The translations under genes and the position numbers were made by a program. The notes beneath the pieces were generated by a model, which saw only the letters and a list, made by a program, of their open reading frames with translations, made no database searches and was not told the DNA's origin. From assembly GCF_000002515.2 (NCBI RefSeq), contig NC_006037.1, positions 248,001-312,000 of the forward strand: DNA of 64,000 bases, given 5' to 3'. Shown piece by piece: positions 39,031-49,541 of this stretch; the first letter of the stretch is position 1, and each line of letters starts with the position of its first letter. This stretch comes from Kluyveromyces lactis. Lineage: Eukaryota; Ascomycota; Saccharomycetes; Saccharomycetales; Saccharomycetaceae.

Positions 39031-40167
39031 CTAAACACTGCTATCGCCGAAGATACCCCAATATTGCTCAACACCTTGAGCACCGGCATCCTTCCAGTAG
39101 TCGTTGTATGTGGTGAATAAGATGGCTTGGGAACCTAGAGTGTCGATGATGGATTGGACACAGGTTTCTTGGTTTGATTTGGATGGAACACAACTTCCGT
39201 AAGTGTCACCCTTTGTTGGCCAGCCAGTTTCAGTGACGATGATTTTCTTGCCGTTGTTACACGTAGAAGACAAGTTGTCCAATTGCTGTTTCACCCATGG
39301 TCCACAGTTGGATGGTTCCACATTACCATCCCAGTATGGATGACAGTTAACTGCAATAAAATCTGACATACTGCATAGACCAGAGTTGTTTTCGGTGGCC
39401 ACTAGGGTATCAACGGTGACAACGTCACCTGTGTAGCCAATAGCACTCAATTTAGATTTAGCTGATTCAACAGCGCTACTCAGTTGAGAAACGGTACTCG
39501 TTCCTGCATTGATCAGTTCGTTACCGACAGAAATAGCGTAAACCTTGGAGAAATCACCGTTGAAAGCAGATTCGATTGCACTGACGCTGGAGGCAATGTT
39601 ATCGATGTCGTAGATACCAACAAAGATCTTTTGACCGCTTTGTAATTGAGATAGAATTGCTTCCATCGCGTCACAGTCAGTGTCGTAGATTCTAATGACA
39701 CTGAATTGTGACAAATTCTGAATGTCGGATTTGATGGTGTCTGAAGACTTACAAGAACCACTGCTGGTGTATGGAGAGTAAGTGATACCCAAAGCACCAC
39801 CATATTCACCAGAACTTGAACTAGAAGCGTCACTGCTGCTAGAAGTGGAACTAGAACTAGAACTGGTTCCACCGGAGGAAGAGGTTGAGGAACCCGATAA
39901 AGAACTAGATGAACCTGATGATGACGTTACCGTTGTAGTTTCAACACTTTTTCCACCACCAATATCAGTAACTGGTTGCAAGGTCGTTGTGGCATCTGTC
40001 GCACTTGTTTGCCCGTCAACCAAGACTTGACCATTTTGATCAACGAAATTTGTTACGACGACAGTAACGTCTCTTTTTTCTTCAGCAGCGTGATGTTTAT
40101 GAACGGCAGCAGCAGAGACAACGGAAGCAAGAGCTAAGGTCTTTGATAAAACGTAATTTAATCTCAT
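39031..40167 (-). CDS. SCW4: Cell-wall GH17 glucanase/transglycosidase, Scw4/Scw10 type
   Basis: A secreted, wall-bound beta-1,3-glucan-modifying enzyme. It has a signal peptide (ending ALASVVSAAA) and a Kex2-type site (EEKR-DVTV near residue 33). A Ser/Thr-rich linker (about 75-130) precedes a GH17 catalytic domain beginning GALGITYSPYTSSG. The acid/base Glu lies in AISVGNELINAG (near 217) and the nucleophile Glu in VTETGWPTKG (near 309). The C-terminal DAGAQGVEQYWGIFGD motif is also typical. Length 378 is close to Scw4 (386) and Scw10 (389). Either ohnologue name would suit. Confidence 0.93.
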   Translation of the reverse strand: MRLNYVLSKTLALASVVSAAAVHKHHAAEEKRDVTVVVTNFVDQNGQVLVDGQTSATDATTTLQPVTDIGGGKSVETTTVTSSSGSSSSLSGSSTSSSGGTSSSSSSTSSSSDASSSSSGEYGGALGITYSPYTSSGSCKSSDTIKSDIQNLSQFSVIRIYDTDCDAMEAILSQLQSGQKIFVGIYDIDNIASSVSAIESAFNGDFSKVYAISVGNELINAGTSTVSQLSSAVESAKSKLSAIGYTGDVVTVDTLVATENNSGLCSMSDFIAVNCHPYWDGNVEPSNCGPWVKQQLDNLSSTCNNGKKIIVTETGWPTKGDTYGSCVPSKSNQETCVQSIIDTLGSQAILFTTYNDYWKDAGAQGVEQYWGIFGDSSV

Positions 40168-40307
40168 GACGGTGTATTGTATGAAGCTTAATCTGAACTG
40201 GGTGAATGCAAAATAAGGAGTGAAATCGTCAAATTAAAGCCTTGTTGATGTTATGGTTTGATCTTATTTAGAACAAGTGTTGTTATAGCCTTACTCAAGC
40301 TTTCAGT

Positions 40308-41079
40308 TTGAACTTGAAACGGAGGACATTGAGTATTCTATTGTCACATTTATATAAACTCGCCAACGCAGACGAAAACCATGAGGTTTCATGGCTGAGC
40401 ATTACTGAAGATCTCATCGTGGGAACGTTTAGACTGGTGTGTGGACCGAATTGTTTCTTGTTGAAACAATCTCGTAACCGTATGGTAACAAGAACAAAGA
40501 AATTTTGAAACCAATAGAAACGATTAGCGCTCTTAAAAAGGAACGACTACGAAAAAACTTACTGCATCAATTCGCTCTCTCAAACCATAAGTGTTTTCGT
40601 GGAGAAACCTACTTAGTATTATTGAGAAGGAGAATTTGCAACACCAGCGAGAGAGCTATAATGTCTGGCTTAAGGTGGAAAGATTCCTTAGGATATTTCC
40701 GGAATTGGTAAGAGCTTCGGAATTTGAAAGCTGTGCGATAACCATATCTGGAAAAGTTAGTACTAAGTGAAATCTTTCCATGTTCCATTCTTCGAAATAG
40801 CGTTCTAGCTGTACAAATACGGAATGAGGTTGTGCTTATGAAAGAAATTCCGATGAGCCACGTCTTGTGCAAGGGCCTGTCTAAGAAAGTTTACTGAGTA
40901 TACTTACTCGATAAGGAAAGCTATGAAGAACAATGCTAAAAGACATTTCCTGGTCTACAGCAACGGCTGAGAGCACTCAAAAATATCCACAGCGATAGCC
41001 CGGATTTAACCATGCTGTTAATGGTAATTATCTTCGCTGACGGGTATCTAAAAGGAAAGCTTCGAAATGTCTTTGTCTA
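40308..41079 (+). pseudogene. Possible relic of a protein-coding gene, identity unknown
   Basis: Successive plus-strand segments have protein-like composition but are interrupted several times. Examples are SWLSITEDLIVGTF (about 40408-40449), ESYNVWLKVERFLRIFPELV (about 40651-40710) and HSDSPDLTMLLMVIIFADG (about 40990-41046). The frames change at least once and several stops intervene, so no working product is encoded. I could not match it to a family. Chance open frames in AT-rich DNA are the alternative. Confidence 0.3.
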
Positions 41080-41489
41080 AAGATGCGAAAAAAAAAGGAA
41101 AGGTCCACAGGTTTCTAACTAAAAAGAAAAATGATTCATGATGAAGCGACAATACAAGAAGTAATGGACGGTAGGTAAAAACTAACACGTACGGAAGAGC
41201 AAATAAGTTGTATATTTCAGCACCAGTAGTTCCGATTGGTGTCATCTATACACCAAGTCATTTGGGGTGGCAAACGTCTGGACGAATCGGGCATTTAGTG
41301 GCTTAGTGCTCATCAATTGCTGTTCCGTAAGACGGTATTAATTTTTTCTTTTTCTCTATTATTTGCTATTTCGCGTCTTGAGTTAACGTGTCAGAATGTT
41401 ATCTCCACTTATTGAACAAAGAAACATCCCGAAGTGAGATCATAAGGAACCTTGACGGTAACAAGGGTGGCTTTCCGAATGGCTCCTTT

Positions 41490-41551
41490 CACGTGGACAC
41501 TATTTTTCTCTGAAAGGTAATTTGATCACGTGGACGGCCTTCCATCACGTG
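41490..41551. promoter_or_regulatory. Cluster of three CACGTG E-boxes
   Basis: CACGTG at 41490-41495, 41527-41532 and 41546-41551, 450-510 bp upstream of the transporter gene; the last two are preceded by AT. Cbf1 and Pho4 bind this core in yeasts. Confidence 0.65.
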
Positions 41552-42001
41552 TAAATGACGTTTCTTCATCGACGCTTTGTTTTTCGCCATTCCAGACAAC
41601 AAAAAAGTTCAGTTTCCATAAGAAACGTAATGATCTTGAAAAACAGTCACTTTGGAATGACTGACTGTTCAAATTACATATATAGCATAGGCAATACTGG
41701 CATACCTGTTTACGCTTAATAGGTTGTTTTTCGTTCACATCTCGCAAAGTAATTTCACCGATAGTGCTGTTTTGCTGACCAGGGTCTGAAATTTAGAGCG
41801 TTATTACTTTAACATTCGATTCTCCTATTTCAATTACCCCGGAATTTGTTCTTTAGATACTCTCTGCAAGCAAGACTCGTGACATTACTCGAATAAAGTT
41901 AGCCTCTTGAATTCTTTCAATCGATAGTTCACTTTGGCTCGGCTGAATATACTGCTGGTCTTCTGACTTTTTTTTACACCTGTCCTCCCAATATCGTCAT
42001 C

Positions 42002-44035
42002 ATGTCTGATAGTACCGATAAAGATAGGCATAACAAAAATTCGTCCAGGGGTATCGTCAATACGGATATCGAGGATGACAATAGTCCATCACCTTTGGAC
42101 ACCACTGACAAGAAAGGTGCTCCGGAATTGCAGAAACCGGGAAATCCATCTTTGTTCAAGGAATCTGCTTTGAAGAATTCTGATCAGCTACAATTTAGAA
42201 ACAGTTTCAACATTCCAAATGCCGTTGGCGGAACTAACGGAATTGTAATTCCTCCAAATGTTCAACCATTAGATCAACAACGTATTCCACCTAGCTACAC
42301 TGATCACTTACAGGTTAAGGATACTTATTTGACGGGAAGAACTCTATTGTACTTCACATCGATATTTGTGTCACTAGGCGTATTTTTGTTTGGCTACGAT
42401 CAAGGTGTTATGTCTGGTATTATCACTGGCCCATATTTCAAGACTTATTTCAATAACCCAACTGCGGCAACTATTGGTACTATGGTCTCAATTCTTGAGA
42501 TTGGAGCTCTTGTTTCCTCCTTACTAGTCTCCAATATTGGTGAAAAATTCGGTAGAAGGTTCACTATAAAATATGGATCTTTAATTTTCATTTTAGGTGG
42601 ATTGGTTCAGACGTTTTCATGGGAAATGGGTCATATGATATTTGGTAGAATCATTAGTGGTATTGGTGTTGGTTTATTAAGTACCATTGTACCCATTTAT
42701 CAATCAGAAATTAGCCCCCCACATAACAGAGGAAAATTGGCTTGCATTGAGTTTACAGGAAATATTGTTGGTTATGCGTCTAGTGTTTGGGTCGATTATG
42801 CGTGCTCCTATATAGAATCAGATACTTCTTGGAGATTACCCTTGTTCATTCAATGTGTTATGGGCTTGCTGTTATTTTTAGGGTCGTTTGTTATTGTTGA
42901 GACTCCCCGTTGGTTATTAAATCACGACCATGATATTGAAGGGTTGGTGGTCATAGCAGACTTACATAGTGATGGTGACGTTTTGCATTCAAAAGCTCAT
43001 GAGGAGTATAAGCTGATCAAGGAAACAGTCCTCATATCAAGACTGGAAGGTGAAAAGAAATCGTTACGTTTTGCTTTTAAACGGTATAGAACCAGGATGC
43101 TAATTGCAATGAGCTCTCAAATGTTTGCTCAATTAAACGGTATCAACGTTATATCATATTACGCGCCTCTTGTTTTTGAACAAGCTGGATGGGTTGGTAG
43201 AGAGGCCTTGTTGATGACAGGTATTAATTCCATCATTTACATATTGTCCACTATTTTGCCATGGAAATTAGTTGATAAATGGGGGAGAAAACCAATCCTA
43301 CTCTCCGGGGCGCTGGTAATGGGAACTTCTTTGCTTGCAATAGCCATGTCATTATGGGCGAATGTTGCTGCCACTCCAAGATTAGTGGTCGTGTTCGTGA
43401 TCATCTTTAATGCCTTTTTCGGTTACAGTTGGGGTCCAATCCCATGGCTATATCCTGTTGAGATTGCGCCTGCAATGGCAAGATCTGCAATGGCATCTGC
43501 TTCTACTGCTACAAACTGGCTGTTTAACTGGTTAGTAGGTATCATGACTCCTATCTTGCAAGAAAAAATCCATTGGAGAATGTACTTGATTCATACTGTA
43601 TCCTGCTACTTGTCATTCTGGTGTGTGTTAAAAGTTTATCCAGAGACTGCTGGTTTAAGATTAGAAGATATGGATTCTGTTTTTGATGACAGGTCATCAA
43701 CCTTCAGTTTCCAGTCAGGGACCTCCGCTGAAATAGAACAACAGTCTCATCTAGTAAGTGGTGGAGGAGAAGTAGCACCATCAACGAGATCTCGCAAAAG
43801 TGTTTATTCGAATGCACAATCCATGTTTAATAAAGATGAGATACAACCACCAACATTGACCCAGGTTCTTCAATGGAAGGAAGAGAGAACTCAAACTAAA
43901 CCATTGAAAAAATTTATAAGAAGAGGCTCGGAGACTGTCTGTTTGATATATAATAAGGTACGAAACTTACGGAGCACCAATGATACAAACCAAATCGAGT
44001 ATGGTGCCGTATCCAATAATCAGCCTCCGAACTAA
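42002..44035 (+). CDS. Sugar-porter-family transporter (YDL199C-like)
   Basis: MFS sugar porter with 12 predicted membrane segments between about residues 115 and 560. Family signatures are visible: GYDQGVMSG after segment 1, GEKFGRRFTIKYG, GRIISGIGVGLLSTIVPIYQSEISPPHNRG, RWLLNHD, QMFAQLNGINVISYYAP, DKWGRKP and a PETAGLRLEDMD end motif. A long hydrophilic N-terminus (about 115 residues) and a C-terminal tail of about 120 residues make it larger (677) than hexose carriers (about 570). That matches uncharacterised YDL199C (687), which also neighbours TRM8 and MRPL11. The substrate is unknown; the extended tails leave a sensing role possible. Confidence 0.88.
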   Translation: MSDSTDKDRHNKNSSRGIVNTDIEDDNSPSPLDTTDKKGAPELQKPGNPSLFKESALKNSDQLQFRNSFNIPNAVGGTNGIVIPPNVQPLDQQRIPPSYTDHLQVKDTYLTGRTLLYFTSIFVSLGVFLFGYDQGVMSGIITGPYFKTYFNNPTAATIGTMVSILEIGALVSSLLVSNIGEKFGRRFTIKYGSLIFILGGLVQTFSWEMGHMIFGRIISGIGVGLLSTIVPIYQSEISPPHNRGKLACIEFTGNIVGYASSVWVDYACSYIESDTSWRLPLFIQCVMGLLLFLGSFVIVETPRWLLNHDHDIEGLVVIADLHSDGDVLHSKAHEEYKLIKETVLISRLEGEKKSLRFAFKRYRTRMLIAMSSQMFAQLNGINVISYYAPLVFEQAGWVGREALLMTGINSIIYILSTILPWKLVDKWGRKPILLSGALVMGTSLLAIAMSLWANVAATPRLVVVFVIIFNAFFGYSWGPIPWLYPVEIAPAMARSAMASASTATNWLFNWLVGIMTPILQEKIHWRMYLIHTVSCYLSFWCVLKVYPETAGLRLEDMDSVFDDRSSTFSFQSGTSAEIEQQSHLVSGGGEVAPSTRSRKSVYSNAQSMFNKDEIQPPTLTQVLQWKEERTQTKPLKKFIRRGSETVCLIYNKVRNLRSTNDTNQIEYGAVSNNQPPN

Positions 44036-44178
44036 TGATATTGCCACTTGTTTTCAACTGCTTGTTTTCAATAATGCATCTTTTATAGGTACTTAAGGTA
44101 TTCACTTTCTAACTCGTTTTTGTACAAATATTCTTGAATAGTACCCGAAGTAATATGTAGTATTATATACGACAGATA

Positions 44179-45328
<1,150 letters not shown>

Positions 45329-46066
45329 TTAATTTCCTTCGCTGTCATTCTCGTTTTTCTGCTTATCTGGGTTAATATTATCTTCGTGAGACTTTAGAGT
45401 TAGGTACAACATGTTTGAGCCAGCTTCTAAAGTTTGAACTAAACCAGCACCGCTCAAGACGTGCAATAGTCCCAGTAATTCTGATTGTAATTGACTTTTT
45501 GTTGGTAGATCCTTGAAAGAATCCAATTGTCTCAAATCGTACGCATCATTTTCAACTTTGGCGCCAATAACGAATAACTTGTCTTGGGCTTTTTCCAATA
45601 ATTTCATGACTTTTTTTACCTTTGCCGGATCAGTCTCTGGGAACGAAATTGCTGCCGTAGGACCTTTGAACAAGGGCAGTAAAGGATGCTTCCAGTCTTG
45701 TTCTGAACGTTTCGCTGGAGCAGCTGGGTCATTTTTGCGTGAGTTTCTCAAGTATACTTGGAACAAATTGTTTCTCAAGATTGTTAACTTGCCTCCTACC
45801 TTATTAATTTCTTCTCTGAAGTGTGCATTCTCCCCTTTCATCAAATTGTTATGATGACAAAACAACATTACCGGACTGGTTTCCATCAGGTTTTTGTAAG
45901 AGTCGATTAGGAAAGTCTTACGAGAGTCCAAAGGCTTTACTGTTCTTCTAACTGCATCCGAGACAGTTCTCTCAATTTGCGTAGAGGCAAACCTCCTAAC
46001 CAAAAACGGAGAAGCATATGAGACACGGGATACCACCACTGGGCTTCTTAACAAAAGTGACAACAT
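45329..46066 (-). CDS. MRPL11: Mitochondrial large-subunit ribosomal protein Mrpl11 (uL10m)
   Basis: L10-type protein of the mitoribosomal stalk base. From the chosen start the N-terminus (MLSLLLRSPVVVSRVSYASPFLVRRFAST) is a clear import presequence. The L10 core follows: SRKTFLIDSYKNLMETSPVMLFCHHNNLMKGE, then FREEINKVGGKLTILRNNLFQVYLRN. The total is then 245 residues, close to 249 in S. cerevisiae, which is why I preferred it to the upstream in-frame ATG at 46138. It is adjacent to TRM8 as in YDL201W-YDL202W. Confidence 0.9.
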   Translation of the reverse strand: MLSLLLRSPVVVSRVSYASPFLVRRFASTQIERTVSDAVRRTVKPLDSRKTFLIDSYKNLMETSPVMLFCHHNNLMKGENAHFREEINKVGGKLTILRNNLFQVYLRNSRKNDPAAPAKRSEQDWKHPLLPLFKGPTAAISFPETDPAKVKKVMKLLEKAQDKLFVIGAKVENDAYDLRQLDSFKDLPTKSQLQSELLGLLHVLSGAGLVQTLEAGSNMLYLTLKSHEDNINPDKQKNENDSEGN

Positions 46067-46824
46067 GGCTATTTTGAGTGGTTGGTGATGACCTGAGCTG
46101 TGGATTCGAATCACTTTAAGCGAATTCATTCCCACCAATATATCTCTTCACTACAATATATCAATCTTCAGTGATTTTTCAGATTTTTCATTTTTTTTCA
46201 GATTTTTCAGTATCGTCGAATTTCAATACTTGGTACAATAAACCGACGAGAGGCATAGTTAGATTCAATGTAAGAAGGTATGAATGGTAATTGGAAGTGG
46301 TATGAGTGCCAAAATCGGTATCAACAATGGAGAAGGGAATGAAGACTTTCTCGTATATTTTCCATGGCAGCAAAAAATGTATATTGGTAATTTTTTATAT
46401 ATCTTCTTTATAGTATATATAATCCCGAATGAGGCAAAGGTCGATTCACGTGACTGTTCAAATTAAAATGATAGAGGAATTGGTGAGTTCTGCTCTTCTT
46501 TTCGAACTGCAAACTGTCATTGCTATCGTCAACATCATGCTTAAATAATGTAATCCGTTATAGACGTCTCCTGTCCAAGCTAGGAGGGATGTCGAAAGAT
46601 TAGATTTCTTCCTTACAAAAGGTAGTCCGGGATTTATAGGGTCGTAGTGAAATTGTGAAGAGATGCAACTCTACTTCGTCATTGAAAAAATAAATGCAGT
46701 CATGTAACTGACGAGAATAATGCACAATTAGTGTAACTTCATCGTTCCATTGTGGAATTTGTCGCTATTCGGGATTTTCGTACATTTGAAACAGCATAGC
46801 TCTGTGCTGTAACGGTCTGGAAAA
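46067..46824. other. MRPL11 promoter and 3' flank of the nitronate monooxygenase-like gene
   Basis: About 760 bp. A repeated TTTTTCAGA motif occurs around 46174-46210, and there is a TATATAT stretch near 46400. No credible gene is seen. Confidence 0.4.
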
Positions 46825-47898
46825 TTATCTCATCTCATCGACAAGGGTTTGCATTAGTTGTCTCGCATCCATATCACGGATACGGCTGACATTGGATCCT
46901 GCCCAATGTGCTGCGAAAGAATTTGCGGTACCATCATGATCTGGAATAGACACGGCATTTAACTGCTTCCCCACATCGTATGTAAATGGATACCCTGGAT
47001 GTATCACTCTAGTTGGAATATCCACCTCAGTGTGCCAACTATTCAACAAAGCTCGCGCCGGACGACCTGATATGCTGCTTGTGATTTGAGTTATGTCATT
47101 TCTTGTTTTGTCAAATAATAATTTCCTGTAATTTTCTGACGCAGCCGATTCTTTGCATTGGACAAATGCGGTTCCTAATTGAGCACCACTGGCACCTACT
47201 TCCATCATTCCTTTAATATCTTGACCAGACATTATTCCTCCTGCTGCTACTATAGGAATAGTTGTGCCCAACTTTGCTTTTAGTAATTTCACCAAATCTC
47301 TCGTGGATATTGCCGGATCTAATGATGCGTTAAACATTCCCCGATGACCACCCGCTTCGACACCTTGAGCGATTAGGATATCTATCCCGTGCCCAATAGC
47401 CAATTCAGCCTCACTTAATTGAGTCACACTTGCCATCGTGACAACTCCCGCTTGCTTCAATGATTTTAAAGTGCTCGCAGATGGCACTCCGAAATGGAAA
47501 CTAACCACTTTCGGTTTCAATTCTAACACCACTGCAAGCATTTCTGGATCTTCCAAGAAACTGTTATAGATCTTGGTTAATTCCTTTTCAGGTTTAGTAT
47601 GGAACCGAGCAAATATTGGCTTCAAATATTCGATCCAATTGCGTGCCACCTCCACGTTCAACTCTTCTGGCTCATGACAGAAGAAATTGACCTGAAATGG
47701 ACTCTTGGTTAGCTTCTGCGTCGCAATTATGGCGTTTCTTGCTTTTTCGACAGAACTTGCTCCAAGTCCAAGCGATCCTAAACCACCAGAATTAGATACA
47801 GCTGCTGCCAATTCCGGTGTGGATACTCCGGCCATTGGTGCTACTAGAATAGGATACTTGATCCCCAGAATTTCGGTTAAAGCTTTCTTGGTTGACAT
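46825..47898 (-). CDS. Nitronate monooxygenase-like FMN protein (YJR149W type)
   Basis: TIM-barrel flavoprotein of the 2-nitropropane dioxygenase/NMO family, which oxidises toxic nitronates such as propionate-3-nitronate. Motifs: PILVAPMAGVSTPELAAAVSNSGGLGSLG at the N-terminus (FMN and substrate), VSFHFGVPS, LIAQGVEAGGHRG with the conserved GG-H, PIVAAGGI for phosphate binding, and GASGAQLGTAFVQCKES. Length 357, shorter than S. cerevisiae YJR149W (404) but normal for fungal NMOs. It is not at the S. cerevisiae position, since YJR149W lies on chr X. True substrate unproven. Confidence 0.88.
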   Translation of the reverse strand: MSTKKALTEILGIKYPILVAPMAGVSTPELAAAVSNSGGLGSLGLGASSVEKARNAIIATQKLTKSPFQVNFFCHEPEELNVEVARNWIEYLKPIFARFHTKPEKELTKIYNSFLEDPEMLAVVLELKPKVVSFHFGVPSASTLKSLKQAGVVTMASVTQLSEAELAIGHGIDILIAQGVEAGGHRGMFNASLDPAISTRDLVKLLKAKLGTTIPIVAAGGIMSGQDIKGMMEVGASGAQLGTAFVQCKESAASENYRKLLFDKTRNDITQITSSISGRPARALLNSWHTEVDIPTRVIHPGYPFTYDVGKQLNAVSIPDHDGTANSFAAHWAGSNVSRIRDMDARQLMQTLVDEMR

Positions 47899-48289
47899 TA
47901 CAAAGTACCCGTGGTTGTGCTAGCTCTCGACCTTGGACTAATTGCGAATAATTACACCATTATTCATGAACTCCGCGGAGATATAGATAATAATAACATG
48001 TTTGCGTATTCAATTACATCTGGGGATACTTAAAAGAAATTACTGGAGACATGAATCGCTTTTGCCTTTTTTCCTGTTACAAGCCTTTGAATAAAAACCG
48101 ATCCAGTTCGAGATTTAAGGAATTCAAAAACAATAACAAAGGAATATCTAGGTCGATACATGCAGAGAAGTAACGTAGGTCTCCAGGCTTAGATTGGAAG
48201 TACTCCCGATCGCTTAGTTCACTGATTTTATTGAGTAAGAAGGCATCTATAACAATTTTAGTATAGGAACGTTCCACCTTTTACATCCT
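47899..48289. promoter_or_regulatory. Divergent region between the NMO-like gene and an unrecognised gene
   Basis: 391 bp. A 66-codon minus-strand frame (48077-48277) opens 12 bp from the start of the next plus-strand gene. It is too short to call, and two genes would leave no promoter space. Confidence 0.4.
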
Positions 48290-49294
48290 ATGCTAACAGA
48301 TCTGTTCTCTGCACTGTTCTCAATTGAAGATGGAACAACAGAGTCAGTGACTCCAAAATATGGACATGGCGTCCAGGAAGACGATATAGATCTTCAATTA
48401 AGGGCACTTATATACTGCTATCAAAGGCTCAAGGTAAAGGAGATGAGCCCATTCTATCCGGTTGATTCTACAACTGAGGATGGAGAAACATTAGGCGATG
48501 GCAGTGTAGCCCTGGACAAAGTTTACAATCTAGAACAATTTATAGCCATGTTACAAGAGGATCCGCATCACATACTGGTAGATTGGTGTAAAAATAAGGC
48601 TAGGCTAATGTGTATATTATCAAGTACACCGGTGAGGACGGTAAACAAGTTACCGAAAGGATTTTCCTACCTTATCTTGGAACCGGATAGTTCGGAAGAT
48701 CTTTACTTTCAAAGACTAGTGTATGATAGCAAACTGTACCACGAACATGATGTACCACTAAGTTGGAAGATACAATGCCTTCGAGAGATTATAAAGAAAC
48801 AGTATACTCTCGTCCCAACTAGGAGGAAAAGTTTTAATAAGCAGGATCGATGGCAGATCATGATCAGATATCTATCAAAGCTGGCGGAACATGTTCAGAT
48901 TGAGAGGGTCTATAAAGCATACAGATCACAGCCACCAGCAACAAGAAGACTTTCAAATAGTAGCGATGGCAGTGAGCAGTCGATGCTCACAAGAGGCCTG
49001 AAGAGTAAACCATCCATGACAATTTTAAGACTCGATAGAAGTGTTACATCAAGATCAACGACTCACACAAGCGCATTGAGTCGAAATCAACCCAATTCGC
49101 CACTAATTCTGTCCAGAAGCCCTTCTCCGAAGAAATCTTCCAATTATAATGCATTTACAAATACTCACAACAGTACCAATAATGATAGTCTTTTATATCA
49201 ACAGTCCAGAAACTGCGTCATAAAAAGACTTGAGAGAGAAAAACAGAGAAGGGAATCAGAAAGCGAACAAGCCCTGATATCTACATCTCTGTAA
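48290..49294 (+). CDS. Protein of unknown function with a Ser/Arg-rich tail
   Basis: Not recognised. The 334 residues split into a globular helical N-terminal half (about 1-210), with segments such as DIDLQLRALIYCYQRLKV, HHILVDWCKNKARLMCIL, KGFSYLILEPDSSEDLYFQRLVYDSKLYH and RWQIMIRYLSKLAEHV. The low-complexity Ser/Asn/Arg-rich half (about 211-334) has several basic-Ser motifs (RRLSNSS, SRSPSPKK) that look like kinase sites. No signal peptide or membrane span. It sits between the NMO-like gene and ACS1, converging with ACS1. In-frame sequence upstream of the ATG stays open for 17 codons without another Met, so an upstream spliced exon is not excluded. Confidence 0.75.
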   Translation: MLTDLFSALFSIEDGTTESVTPKYGHGVQEDDIDLQLRALIYCYQRLKVKEMSPFYPVDSTTEDGETLGDGSVALDKVYNLEQFIAMLQEDPHHILVDWCKNKARLMCILSSTPVRTVNKLPKGFSYLILEPDSSEDLYFQRLVYDSKLYHEHDVPLSWKIQCLREIIKKQYTLVPTRRKSFNKQDRWQIMIRYLSKLAEHVQIERVYKAYRSQPPATRRLSNSSDGSEQSMLTRGLKSKPSMTILRLDRSVTSRSTTHTSALSRNQPNSPLILSRSPSPKKSSNYNAFTNTHNSTNNDSLLYQQSRNCVIKRLEREKQRRESESEQALISTSL

Positions 49295-49541
49295 GTCAGT
49301 AAAGTCGCCATATGTTCAGGCATCTAAACATATGTTCCTGCATATTCGTTTCAAACAGGTTAAAAGGAAAAGTAGTTACAATACTAAAATATAGACGTTG
49401 TTTCCATAATCATTTCATACAAATCATAAATAAAACCCAATACACAGAGACAAAGTTACAAAAGTAGGATTCAATTAGAATACATTGATCAAGCATAGGA
49501 GGGTGGGATAGTGCTGATAAATCCTAATTTCACAGTTATTA

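Larger units (their letters stand above)
40168..42001. promoter_or_regulatory. 1.8-kb region between SCW4-like and YDL199C-like genes
   Basis: Divergent promoter space. The part from about 40300 to 41080 reads partly like decayed coding sequence on the plus strand (separate entry). A cluster of three CACGTG boxes lies at 41490-41551. A T-rich stretch precedes the transporter start (41969-41977). Confidence 0.45.

Noticed and set aside
46090-46105. B-box-like GGATTCGAATC as a second tRNA gene
   Set aside because: No acceptor or D arm can be folded around it. It lies just upstream of the MRPL11 start.
48077-48277. 66-codon minus-strand frame next to the unknown gene at 48290
   Set aside because: Composition is plausible, but its start is 12 bp from the opposing gene start, no family is recognised and it is too short to trust.
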